This document shows, piece by piece, positions 53,447 to 62,056 of a stretch of DNA of 64,000 nt. The stretch's first letter is position 1, and every line of letters starts with the position of its first letter. Source of the stretch: Flavobacteriales bacterium. Lineage in GTDB: Bacteria; Bacteroidota; Bacteroidia; Flavobacteriales; Flavobacteriaceae. The stretch is from assembly GCA_026993355.1 (NCBI GenBank), contig JALWTX010000001.1, positions 32,856 to 96,855 of the forward strand. Reading direction: 5' to 3'. The notes beneath the pieces are model-generated. The model made no database searches. It had not been told where the DNA came from and saw nothing but the letters and a program-made list of their open reading frames with translations. The translations under genes were made by a program, and so were the position numbers.

Positions 53447-54469
53447 TTAAACAAAACTTTTCAGCCAAGTGTAGCGTAAAAGCCCAACTGCAAAAACCAG
53501 CAAAACTGCACTTAAGACAAAGGGGCGGTATAATTCTTTGTAATTATAGTATTTTGTTTCTTTAATCTCTGTTTTTTCAAGTTTATCAATGGCCTTATAA
53601 ATTTTATTTAATTTACGGTTGTCTGTCGCCCTAAAATATTTACCACCGGTTTCTTGCGCAATTTTTTTCAAAAGATTTTCATCTATTTCGACCTTAGCAT
53701 TTTGGTATATAAAGCTTCCATCAGGACGAACACCAACCGGTGTGGGTGCATAACCATTGGTTCCCAACCCAATGGTGTAAACTTTTATACCAAATTCTTT
53801 GGCCAATTCTAAGGCTGTATTTGGGTCAATTTCACCGGTATTGTTAACCCCATCGGTCATTAAAATAATAACTTTACTTTTAGCCTTACTGTCTTTTAAG
53901 CGGTTAACGGCTGTCGCCAACCCCATACCAATGGCAGTACCTTGATCTAACTGATTAAAGAGTTGTCTAAAATTTATTTTCCTAATGGCTTGCATGACAA
54001 TACGATGATCAGAAGTAATAGGCACTTGCGTAAAAGCTTCGCCGGCATACAAAACCACCCCAAAACGATCATTCGGCCTTTTTTTGATAAAATTAATCGC
54101 AGTTTTTTTCAAGGCTTCCAGCCTGTTTGGCTTTAAATCCCGTGCCAACATACTGGCTGACACATCGACCGCCAACATAATATCTATTCCTTTTGTTTTT
54201 TTAGTTTTTGCCGTAATATCTACCGAACGTGGGCGTGAAAGACCAAAACTGACTAATGCAATGGCCAGCAATAAAAAAGCAGCCAAAACAGGAATTGCTT
54301 TATTTTTTATGGTTCTAAACCCACCAAAAGCAGCTAAATTGGAATAAAGCATTTTGGGACGTTCATTGTAATAATTTTTATACTGCCAAAAAGCCAAGAC
54401 CGGCAGTAAAATTAAAAGTAATAGTGCATATGGTGTTTCAAGTTGTATATGTCCGAATATTTCTTTCAT
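53447..54469 (-). CDS. batA: BatA, VWA-domain membrane protein
   Basis: 340 residues with the same layout as BatB: N-terminal helices at about 12-27 and 57-75, a VWA domain at about 90-290 and a C-terminal helix near 313-332. The MIDAS is complete with DVSASMLARD, the TSDH region and TDGVNNTG. It is the first of the two VWA genes and 54 bases downstream of the BatD-like gene. The paired VWA proteins probably bind each other or a common partner in the inner membrane. Confidence 0.92.
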   Translation of the reverse strand: MKEIFGHIQLETPYALLLLILLPVLAFWQYKNYYNERPKMLYSNLAAFGGFRTIKNKAIPVLAAFLLLAIALVSFGLSRPRSVDITAKTKKTKGIDIMLAVDVSASMLARDLKPNRLEALKKTAINFIKKRPNDRFGVVLYAGEAFTQVPITSDHRIVMQAIRKINFRQLFNQLDQGTAIGMGLATAVNRLKDSKAKSKVIILMTDGVNNTGEIDPNTALELAKEFGIKVYTIGLGTNGYAPTPVGVRPDGSFIYQNAKVEIDENLLKKIAQETGGKYFRATDNRKLNKIYKAIDKLEKTEIKETKYYNYKELYRPFVLSAVLLVFAVGLLRYTWLKSFV

Positions 54470-54523
54470 GTCGTTGTAAATTTATTTTTGCCTTATCATT
54501 CTTAATTTATAAAGCAACTTTCA

Positions 54524-56122
54524 TTATTTAACTAATTCTGCCGACTGCATAACCCGTTCAATAAGCGCTTGATTTTCTTTATTGCCACGAAGATAAAAAC
54601 CCATCAGCAATTTTAATCCTTGTTTGGTCGGGTAAAAACGACTGTCAAATTCGACTTTGACATTTTTTCCTATTACCGGCAAATCTATTTCAAAATCACC
54701 AAAATAACGTTTTCCATTGTCTAAATCAGCTTGCTGCATATTCACATTTCGTGCATTAATTTGCTTTAAAAACGCCTGCATTATAGGTTTGCTCAAATCT
54801 ATCTGTCCGGGTAATGCTTGTTTAAAATCCATACTACCTGCAACAATGGCATACTTTTTAATCAAATTTTCATCGGCATAAAAACTGATTTCCTCCAGTA
54901 TTTTTTTTAGATTATCCGGTAATTGATCCAATTGTGCCGAAATATCCAATGAATGTAAAATGTGTGGCGTTGTCAAACCCAAAGCTGGATCACTTCCATA
55001 TTCATTGTAAACCCATTCGGCAGCAGACATATTTTCGGCTAAATTTTTAGTCATTTTCAATTTATGCAGATAATAATAACTTAATCCACCCAATAGACCC
55101 AAAACCAACAAAACACCGGTAACAATACCCATCGCCACGCGTTTTTTTCGTTTTTTTGCCCTTTCTATTTCGGCTAACTTGGCGGCTTTTTCGGCAGCAA
55201 TCGCTTCTATTACTTGATGCGCATCGGCTATAACATTTTGTATGGTAGCAGTATCAAGATCAATATCAGCAGGATTGGGAGACAATTTGGCAAATTTCGC
55301 CAAATCAGCCCGTTTTAGTGTTTCTTCTAAACGTGTTAAGAGTTGAGGCGAAAAATAAGCACCGTTTTCAAAGCGGTAAGTTTTTAAACTTTGCAATAAT
55401 TCGGCCGAAATCTTTTCTTTAGCAGACAAGCCAAGTTCTTCTTCCAGATAATTTTTCAAGGTATCTGTCAAATTAAAATAATGCTCATCTACCCGGTTTT
55501 GTAACCATAATTTTTCGTTCTGTAAATCTTTCAACCGTTTGATGGCTTTTTCGTAAGGAGTCAAAGTTTTTTTAGCTGCTATTTTTCTTTTTCGTCGTAG
55601 ATAAAAGAAATAAGCTGACAATGCAAGAAGAAGCACGGTTAAAATCCACCATAAATAAGTATGTGGTGAAGAGATTTCGTCAATAGCTTGACCTTTTATA
55701 TTAACCGGAGCTTTAAAGCCATACAAACCTTGTTTGGTCGTATCAACTTGTACCGGCTGAACCTGAATTTTTAAACTGTCAGTGGCATAAACACTATTAT
55801 TTATTTTGACATTTATAGGCGGAACAACATATTGACCACTATCCCAAGCTGTTATAAAATATTTTTTTTGTAATTGTCTGTAAGGCTTAGCTTGCAAAGT
55901 ATCAACCGGTGTACTTTTAACGACTTCCATTTGGCCTAATTGGGTCAATTCCGGAAAATCAGCAAAAGACAAGGTGTCTGTTTTCGCAGTTACCTGCAAG
56001 CTAATTTGCTCACCGGGCCGAATAGCCGTTGTATCAGTCGAAATTTTTACGTCTGATCGAATTTGTGCCTTTACAGGCCAAAATACAATTCCTAAAATTA
56101 AAGCAATGTATATTTTTTTCAT
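54524..56122 (-). CDS. BatD/DUF4381-like membrane protein of the Bat operon with extra C-terminal domain
   Basis: 532 residues. The signal peptide ends near WPVKAQ (19). Residues 20-135 form a beta-rich periplasmic domain (TDTTAIRPGEQISLQVTAKT) like the start of BatD. A membrane helix at about 155-172 leads to a cytoplasmic helical region (KKTLTPYEKAIKRLKDLQNE, YLEEELGLSAKEKISAELL) resembling DUF4381. A coiled coil, a second helix near 335-355, and a C-terminal domain of about 170 residues that I cannot name follow. It sits between the DUF58 gene and batA, as is usual in flavobacteria. Confidence 0.7.
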   Translation of the reverse strand: MKKIYIALILGIVFWPVKAQIRSDVKISTDTTAIRPGEQISLQVTAKTDTLSFADFPELTQLGQMEVVKSTPVDTLQAKPYRQLQKKYFITAWDSGQYVVPPINVKINNSVYATDSLKIQVQPVQVDTTKQGLYGFKAPVNIKGQAIDEISSPHTYLWWILTVLLLALSAYFFYLRRKRKIAAKKTLTPYEKAIKRLKDLQNEKLWLQNRVDEHYFNLTDTLKNYLEEELGLSAKEKISAELLQSLKTYRFENGAYFSPQLLTRLEETLKRADLAKFAKLSPNPADIDLDTATIQNVIADAHQVIEAIAAEKAAKLAEIERAKKRKKRVAMGIVTGVLLVLGLLGGLSYYYLHKLKMTKNLAENMSAAEWVYNEYGSDPALGLTTPHILHSLDISAQLDQLPDNLKKILEEISFYADENLIKKYAIVAGSMDFKQALPGQIDLSKPIMQAFLKQINARNVNMQQADLDNGKRYFGDFEIDLPVIGKNVKVEFDSRFYPTKQGLKLLMGFYLRGNKENQALIERVMQSAELVK

Positions 56123-56200
56123 ATCATTTCTTTTTCCTTTTCATTCCTCTTAATAAGAATGAATTCTATTGTTTAATTGTTCATGCATTTGATAAGTCAA

Positions 56201-57067
56201 TTAACTTCTTGCATTAAAGTATTGTAGCATTTTTTTAATATATGACCCATTGGTTGCCACCCAAATAACGCCACTGCCAGATTTTTGAAAGGCTTTTTTA
56301 AAGTAATTATGCCGTTGTAAAAAATTGGCATTATGTGTTCGACGCACTTTAGGATTAGAGGTATCGATATAGGCCGGTTTTCCTGTTTCCAAATCTTTAA
56401 GTGTAACAATACCTAAATCCGGCATTTCCTTTTCCATTGGGTCATATACCATAATACCGGTTAAATCATGTTTTTTTCCTACAATTTTAAGCGTTTCTTC
56501 ATAATTTTGGTCAATAAAATCAGAGACTAAGAAAACAATGGCTTTCTTTTTTAAAATATTATAGACAAATTTCAAGGCTTTGGCTGTGTTTGTCTGGCTA
56601 TGCTTGGGTTTTAAATCGACCAATTCACGTATAATCCGCAAAACATGAGAACGACCCTTTTGCGGCGGGATAAACAATTCGATTTCATCTGAATATAAAA
56701 CCAAACCTACTTTATCATTATTTTGTGTAGCAGAAAAAGCCAAAGTTGCCACCATTTCGGTAATCATTTCGCGTTTCAGTTGACCACGTGACCCAAACCA
56801 TTGCGAGGCACTGATATCAACAGCCAACAACATAGTCAATTCACGTTCTTCTTCAAATACTTTAACAAAAGGCGTTCGGTATCGTGCGGTAACATTCCAA
56901 TCGATATTTCTAACATCGTCACCAAAAGCATATGGGCGAACTTCAGAGAAAGTCATGCCACGCCCTTTGAAAGAGCTATGATATTCTCCGCCAAAAATAT
57001 GGTCGGATAAACGTTTGGTTTTAATTTCTATTTTACGAACTTTTTTCAGTATTTCTTTTGTGGTCAT
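56201..57067 (-). CDS. DUF58 protein of the Bat operon
   Basis: 288 residues, soluble. The N-terminus carries the DUF58 core [37 protein letters not shown]-type segment (about residues 26-62, with GDDVRNIDW and [12 protein letters not shown]). A VWA-like fold with a partial metal site (DISASQWFG) follows. DUF58 proteins accompany MoxR ATPases and VWA proteins in this operon type. The gene is separated from moxR by about 200 non-coding bases, wider than any other gap in the operon. Confidence 0.92.
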   Translation of the reverse strand: [288 protein letters not shown]

Positions 57068-57269
57068 TTGTTTAATTGAATGTTAAAAGTTGAAAAATTG
57101 GGTCATACAAAAGCCGCTTCTAAAAAACAAAGGGGCAATTCATCTTCATGCAGGCTCCGGTGAGTCATCGTCTTGTTAAAATTAATTTTAAGCCTCCTCG
57201 TTGTTATACCTCATAATTTGAAAAATTTAGCCGGAGTGACCGTAAATTATCATTTTCTATTTCGCGGTT
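57068..57269 (-). other. 202-base non-coding gap within the Bat operon, with a 16-base palindrome
   Basis: No gene is supported; the longest leftward ATG frame is 21 codons. The gap contains a perfect palindrome TTAAAATTAATTTTAA (57176-57191) and a pair of CTCCGG / CCGGAG hexamers flanking it. It could hold an internal promoter, a processing site or the scar of a lost gene. No TAnnTTTG box is obvious close to the DUF58 ATG. Confidence 0.4.
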
Positions 57270-58265
57270 CTAAGGCACATCTACAGTATTGACAATTTTG
57301 TTTATAATGTCCTCTGTCGTAATATTCTCGGCTTCGGCTTCATAAGTTAAGCCAATACGGTGACGTAATACATCATGAACCATGGCCCGAACATCTTCCG
57401 GAATAACAAAACCGCGTTTGTTGATAAAAGCATAAGCCTTGGCTGCAGTAGCCAAATTGATACTGGCACGAGGTGAGGCACCAAAATTAATCAAGGGTTT
57501 AAGTTCGGCCAAACCATATTTTTCGGGGTAACGTGTGGCAAAAACAATATCTAAAATATATTGTTCAATTTTCGGATCTAAATAAATTTGCTTGACCACC
57601 TCACGGGCTTTCAAAATCTTATCTGTGGTGGTAACCGGCTGCACTTTATTTATATCGCCTTTTAAATTACGCCGCATTATTTCCAACTCTTCTTTTTGTG
57701 AAGGATAATCAATAATGGTTTTGAGCATAAAACGGTCGACTTGTGCTTCGGGTAATGGATAAGTACCTTCTTGCTCTACGGGGTTTTGTGTGGCCATAAC
57801 CAAAAAAGGCTCTTCGAGTTTATAGGTTTCATCACCAATGGTTACTTGGCGTTCTTGCATCGCTTCAAGTAAGGCAGATTGGACTTTTGCCGGCGCCCGG
57901 TTAATTTCGTCTGCCAAAACCAAATTGGCAAAAATAGGTCCCTTTTTAACTTCAAATTTATTCTCTTGCATATTATATATCAGTGTGCCTATGACATCAG
58001 CCGGTAACAAATCGGGGGTAAACTGAATACGACTAAATTTAGCATCAATAGCCTTTGCAAGGGTATTAATGGCCAATGTTTTGGCTAAGCCGGGAACCCC
58101 TTCTAACAGAATATGTCCTTTACCTAATAACCCGATGAGTAAACGGTCAATCATTTTATCTTGTCCGACAATAACTTTATTGATTTCAAATTTTAAAACA
58201 TCAATAAAATCACTTTCTTTTTTGACTAATTCATTTAAGTCATTTACATTAATATTATTTTCCAT
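57270..58265 (-). CDS. MoxR-family AAA+ ATPase
   Basis: 331 residues from the ATG at 58265; a TTG two codons earlier is possible. Walker A is GVPGLAKT near 56, and Walker B is LVLADEINRAPAKVQSALL. Sensor 1 is in FLVMATQNPVEQEGTYPLPEAQVDRF, followed by the C-terminal lid with LINFGASPRASINL. MoxR ATPases act as chaperones for insertion of metal or activation of VWA-containing partners, matching the downstream DUF58, batA and batB. It is the first gene of the operon. Confidence 0.94.
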   Translation of the reverse strand: MENNINVNDLNELVKKESDFIDVLKFEINKVIVGQDKMIDRLLIGLLGKGHILLEGVPGLAKTLAINTLAKAIDAKFSRIQFTPDLLPADVIGTLIYNMQENKFEVKKGPIFANLVLADEINRAPAKVQSALLEAMQERQVTIGDETYKLEEPFLVMATQNPVEQEGTYPLPEAQVDRFMLKTIIDYPSQKEELEIMRRNLKGDINKVQPVTTTDKILKAREVVKQIYLDPKIEQYILDIVFATRYPEKYGLAELKPLINFGASPRASINLATAAKAYAFINKRGFVIPEDVRAMVHDVLRHRIGLTYEAEAENITTEDIINKIVNTVDVP

Positions 58266-58298
58266 ATCCAAATGTTTTTTTTCATTACAAGTTTACAA

Positions 58299-58306
58299 CA
58301 AAATTA
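58299..58306 (-). promoter_or_regulatory. -7 box (TAATTTTG) for the Bat operon
   Basis: This exact TAnnTTTG on the minus strand lies 33 bases before the moxR ATG. The -33 TTTG is not visible at 17-23 bases. Confidence 0.4.
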
Positions 58307-58468
58307 TGCCATTACTTGTTAAGGATTTTATAAAATAGGATGAATTAGCAAAAAATTAAGTTTTATGCAAAATGTTTGTTAAAAAAACTGACATAATAAC
58401 AGGTTATTTATTTTATATTTTATTTTCTGGTTGATTACCTACCATTAAAATATTGATTAAATTTGATT

Positions 58469-58498
58469 TTTGGTTGTATTACCTTAGATATATCTTTA
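58469..58498 (+). promoter_or_regulatory. Probable promoter of the patatin-like gene
   Basis: TTTG (58469-58472), an 18-base spacer, then TATCTTTA (58491-58498). It differs from the consensus only in the last base of the -7 box. The start codon is 28 bases further on. Confidence 0.55.
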
Positions 58499-58526
58499 AA
58501 CAGATTTAAAGACTTTGTTCGCAATT

Positions 58527-60743
58527 ATGAAAAAACTTTTATTAATCAGCATTATCTTTACGGCTTTTTATAGTTTCAGTCAATCTGACAGTTTGACAAG
58601 GCCCAAAATTGGCTTGGTATTAAGTGGCGGTGGTGCAAAAGGTTTGGCTCATATTGGGGTGCTTAAAGCACTAGAGAAGTTTCATATTCATCCGGATTAT
58701 ATAGGCGGTACCAGTATGGGCGCCATTGTAGGTAGTTTATATGCCATGGGATACAATGCCCGTCAGTTAGACTCTATTTTTCACCATATTCCTTTTGAAG
58801 ATGTCCTCTATAACCGTTTGGACCGGAAATATAAGAGTATGTTTAAAAAAGAACGAGGTGAACGCTTTATTTTCAGTTTTCCTTTTTCGCTAAAAAAAAT
58901 GAGTGTTCAATTGCCACGGGGCCTTTCCGACTCTCAAAGAATGTTTAATGTCTTGGCCGAAAATATGTATCCGGTCCATAACCTGAAAGATTTTTCAAAG
59001 CTAAAAATTCCTTTTATTTGTATCTCTACCGATATCGTAAGTGGCAAACAGGTTCTTTTTAATCAAGGCTATTTGCCTGCAGCCGTTACAGCCAGTGCTT
59101 TATTGCCAAGTGTTTTTAAACCTTTAGACAAAGATAATAAACTTTTACTGGACGGAGGTATCGTCAATAATTACCCACTTAAAGAAGTGAAAGATTTAGG
59201 AGGCGAGTATATTATTGGCAGCGATGTACAAGGTAACATTTTAAAAAAGAAAGATATTAACGGCATGTCCGACATTTTGGACCAAATCATCAGTTTCGGC
59301 ATGTATAAAGAAATGCCGTTGAAAAAAGCCCAAACAAATTTATATATTCATCCGGATATCACCGGTATAGGTTTGACTGATTTTGATAAAATAGATACGA
59401 TAATCAAAAGAGGAGAAAAAGCCGCCACACAAGCTTTACTTCAACGCGATGACCTCTCAAAACTACAATCCGGTAAACCTTTTTCGGCTTTACATTATCA
59501 AAAACCGGATAGTTTGGTTTTTGATCAAATTATTATTGAAGGGGCGCAAAATTTTTCTCGTGATTATGTATTAGGTAAAATTGGTCTGCGTCCGCGTCAA
59601 AAAATAAGCTATAAAGATTTTCTCGATGGCATTAATAATCTTATAGGATCAGACAATTTTGAAAAAATACATTACCGTTTTATAACCCGCAAAAACCAAA
59701 ACGATTTGAAACTCGACTTAAAAGAACGACAACACAAAGCATCTTTTAATATCGGATTTCATTATAATGATTTGTACAACATAAATGTCATCGTAAATTT
59801 TGAAAATAAGCGGCTTATCACCAATAACGACCTGATTTCCATTGACTTGATCGGCGGAAATTATTTTCGCTATAATTTTGATTACCTTATTGACAATGGT
59901 TTTAAAATGAGTATTGGATTTCATAGCGGGTTACACCGTTTCACACATTCCGTTGATGCGCAAGAGATTTTCAGACAAGAAAATTTCAGCATTAATAAGC
60001 TTGATTTTAATTATTTTCAACTAACCAATAAACTTTATTTTCAAGGTAATGCCAATCATTTTATTTATTTACGCTTAGGCCTGCAACATGCCTACAAAAA
60101 ATTATACACCTATGTTTTTTCCAGCCGGGAAGATGAAGCTTTTTATTTTGGTAAAAACCATTATTTTGGTAACTTCGCTTCCTTAAATTTAGACAGTCGC
60201 AACGATTGTTATTTCCCAACAAAAGGTATTTATTTAAAACTCAAATGGACTTATAATTGGGCATCATCTGATTATTATGGTGATTTTAAACCCTTTTCTG
60301 TTTACATGCTCGACTTTAATTGGACACAAAAAATTAACCGGTATTGGCTTATTCAACCAACTATACAATCGGGGCTGTTTTATAGCACAGATTATACTTA
60401 TGACAATATATTTTATTTAGGAGGCATGAATTCTTACCAAAATTTTGATCAAATTATCCATTTTACGCCGATGCAAGAGCTTTCAGTTAGTGCCACAAAA
60501 TTTACCATATTTGGCTTTACAAATCTTATTCCCATCCAAAAAAAACAATTCTTGAAATTAGGCGGTCATATGCTCTTTTACGATCAATCTATCCAACTAT
60601 TACCATCAGTCATAAAACAATTATATGGCTATAATATCAGTTATGGCATCAAAACATTCTTAGGTCCGTTAATTCTAAATTATGGACATGTCCCCCAATT
60701 AAAAAAGCAATATATCGGTTTTAGCTTTGGATATGAATTTTAA
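58527..60743 (+). CDS. Patatin-like phospholipase fused to a POTRA and Omp85-type beta-barrel
   Basis: 738 residues from the ATG at 58527. The signal peptide ends near YSFSQ. The patatin domain (about 27-315) has the oxyanion loop GGGAKG (34-39), the nucleophile elbow GTSMG (S63) and the catalytic aspartate in LLDGGIVNNYPL (D209), so the Ser-Asp dyad is complete. A POTRA-like region (IIIEGAQNFSRDYVLGKIGL, about 330-410) and a 16-strand-type barrel (to the terminal Phe of FSFGYEF) follow. This is the type Vd secretion layout of PlpD-like proteins, in which the lipase is held at or sent across the outer membrane. Confidence 0.93.
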   Translation: MKKLLLISIIFTAFYSFSQSDSLTRPKIGLVLSGGGAKGLAHIGVLKALEKFHIHPDYIGGTSMGAIVGSLYAMGYNARQLDSIFHHIPFEDVLYNRLDRKYKSMFKKERGERFIFSFPFSLKKMSVQLPRGLSDSQRMFNVLAENMYPVHNLKDFSKLKIPFICISTDIVSGKQVLFNQGYLPAAVTASALLPSVFKPLDKDNKLLLDGGIVNNYPLKEVKDLGGEYIIGSDVQGNILKKKDINGMSDILDQIISFGMYKEMPLKKAQTNLYIHPDITGIGLTDFDKIDTIIKRGEKAATQALLQRDDLSKLQSGKPFSALHYQKPDSLVFDQIIIEGAQNFSRDYVLGKIGLRPRQKISYKDFLDGINNLIGSDNFEKIHYRFITRKNQNDLKLDLKERQHKASFNIGFHYNDLYNINVIVNFENKRLITNNDLISIDLIGGNYFRYNFDYLIDNGFKMSIGFHSGLHRFTHSVDAQEIFRQENFSINKLDFNYFQLTNKLYFQGNANHFIYLRLGLQHAYKKLYTYVFSSREDEAFYFGKNHYFGNFASLNLDSRNDCYFPTKGIYLKLKWTYNWASSDYYGDFKPFSVYMLDFNWTQKINRYWLIQPTIQSGLFYSTDYTYDNIFYLGGMNSYQNFDQIIHFTPMQELSVSATKFTIFGFTNLIPIQKKQFLKLGGHMLFYDQSIQLLPSVIKQLYGYNISYGIKTFLGPLILNYGHVPQLKKQYIGFSFGYEF

Positions 60744-60790
60744 ATGGATTTTGGAATGATGTTTGTTCTAATCAAAGAAAATAAACTTTT

Positions 60791-61552
60791 ATGAAAAAAA
60801 CAATTACTTATATATTTCTATTTATTTTTTATTTTTCTTTTGCGCAAGATTTGGCATACAAACCCGGCGAACATTTCAAATTCAAAATTCACTATGGCTT
60901 TTTCAATGCCGGTTACGCTACTTTAGACCTGAAAACCGGTAAATTCAAGCAAAAGAATCTTTTCCATGCCATCGGAAAAGGTTGGACAACCGGTGTTTCA
61001 CGCTGGTTTATGAATGTTAACGATTTATATGAAAGCTATTTCGATTCTAACAATAGACCTTATCGTTTTGTCAGAAAAATTGATGAAGGTGGTTATACCA
61101 TGGATAAAGAATTACATTTTGACACCAATAATCAAAAGGTTTTGGTAATTAATAAAAAAAAGAAAACAGCCAAAACCTACACAATTCCACAACGTATCCA
61201 AGACATGATGTCTGTTTTTTATTACTTACGGAATTATGATACCGGTAAATTGAAACCGGGAGATGAAATTAGTGTAGATTTATTCTTAGATGAAGAAATT
61301 TATCCTTTTAAGCTTAAATATCTTGGTAAAGATATTTTAAATACTAAAGTTGGCAAAATTCACAGCCTTAAATTCCGACCTTTGGTACAATCCGGCCGTA
61401 TTTTCAAAGAAGATGAAAGTTTAACCGTTTGGATTAGCGATGACAAAAATAAAATGCCTCTATTGATAAAAGCCAAACTGTTAGTCGGTTCGCTTAAAGC
61501 CAGCCTAATAGAATACAGCGGTATAAAACATCCTGTTAATTTTAAAATGTAA
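60791..61552 (+). CDS. DUF3108 secreted protein
   Basis: 253 residues. The signal peptide ends at FSFAQ (about 18). The body is beta-rich and matches DUF3108: YKPGEHFKFKIHYGFFNAGYA near the start, MMSVFYYLRNYD in the middle, DEISVDLFLDEEIYPFKLKY and VWISDDKNKMPLLIKAKL near the end. The family is periplasmic and uncharacterised, with a barrel-like fold. It follows the patatin gene by 47 bases and may be co-transcribed with it. Confidence 0.87.
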   Translation: MKKTITYIFLFIFYFSFAQDLAYKPGEHFKFKIHYGFFNAGYATLDLKTGKFKQKNLFHAIGKGWTTGVSRWFMNVNDLYESYFDSNNRPYRFVRKIDEGGYTMDKELHFDTNNQKVLVINKKKKTAKTYTIPQRIQDMMSVFYYLRNYDTGKLKPGDEISVDLFLDEEIYPFKLKYLGKDILNTKVGKIHSLKFRPLVQSGRIFKEDESLTVWISDDKNKMPLLIKAKLLVGSLKASLIEYSGIKHPVNFKM

Positions 61553-61609
61553 TAATTATAATGAACCTTTTTGTTACCTTTACGGCTCCTTTATTCTTCT
61601 TAGAAAGTT

Positions 61610-62056
61610 ATGTACAAGCTAAATTTTCCGACATACGATTTTCAATTAAAAAAACAAAATGGAAAATGGCTAATCCTTGATACTATTCGCCATAAATATT
61701 TGGTATTGACACCTGAAGAATGGGTAAGGCAACATACGATACAGTATTTAATCCACGACAAAGCCTACCCAAAAAATTTGATTGCAGTAGAAAAAGAACT
61801 AAAAATCAACCAAACCAAAAGACGCTTTGACATTGTTGTTTTTAACAAGCAAATGAAGCCCCAAATTTTGGTAGAATGCAAAGCTCCCAATATTCCGGTA
61901 ACCCAAAAAACTTTCGATCAAGCCAACCAATATAATTGGCTCCTTAAAGCACCTTATTTATTTTTAACAAATGGAATGAAACATTATATTTGTAAAATTG
62001 ATTTCGAGGCTAATCAATTTAAATTTTTAAAAGATTTACCCAAAAATTCCTTATGA
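61610..62056 (+). CDS. Stand-alone HsdR N-terminal-type (PD-(D/E)XK) protein
   Basis: 148 residues. The PD-(D/E)XK core is readable: D74 in RRFDIVVFN, then E89-C-K91 in ILVECKAP, with FDQANQYN on the following helix and FLTNGMKHY. This matches the small proteins annotated as type I restriction R-subunit N-terminal domains. There is no helicase, methylase or specificity gene nearby, so it is not part of a restriction system here. A housekeeping nuclease-like role is possible but unproved. It overlaps the downstream glycosyltransferase gene by 4 bases. Confidence 0.85.
   Translation: MYKLNFPTYDFQLKKQNGKWLILDTIRHKYLVLTPEEWVRQHTIQYLIHDKAYPKNLIAVEKELKINQTKRRFDIVVFNKQMKPQILVECKAPNIPVTQKTFDQANQYNWLLKAPYLFLTNGMKHYICKIDFEANQFKFLKDLPKNSL

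Noticed and set aside
61610..62056. Type I restriction-modification system
   Set aside because: Only an N-terminal nuclease-like domain is present. There is no helicase, methylase or specificity subunit in the window.
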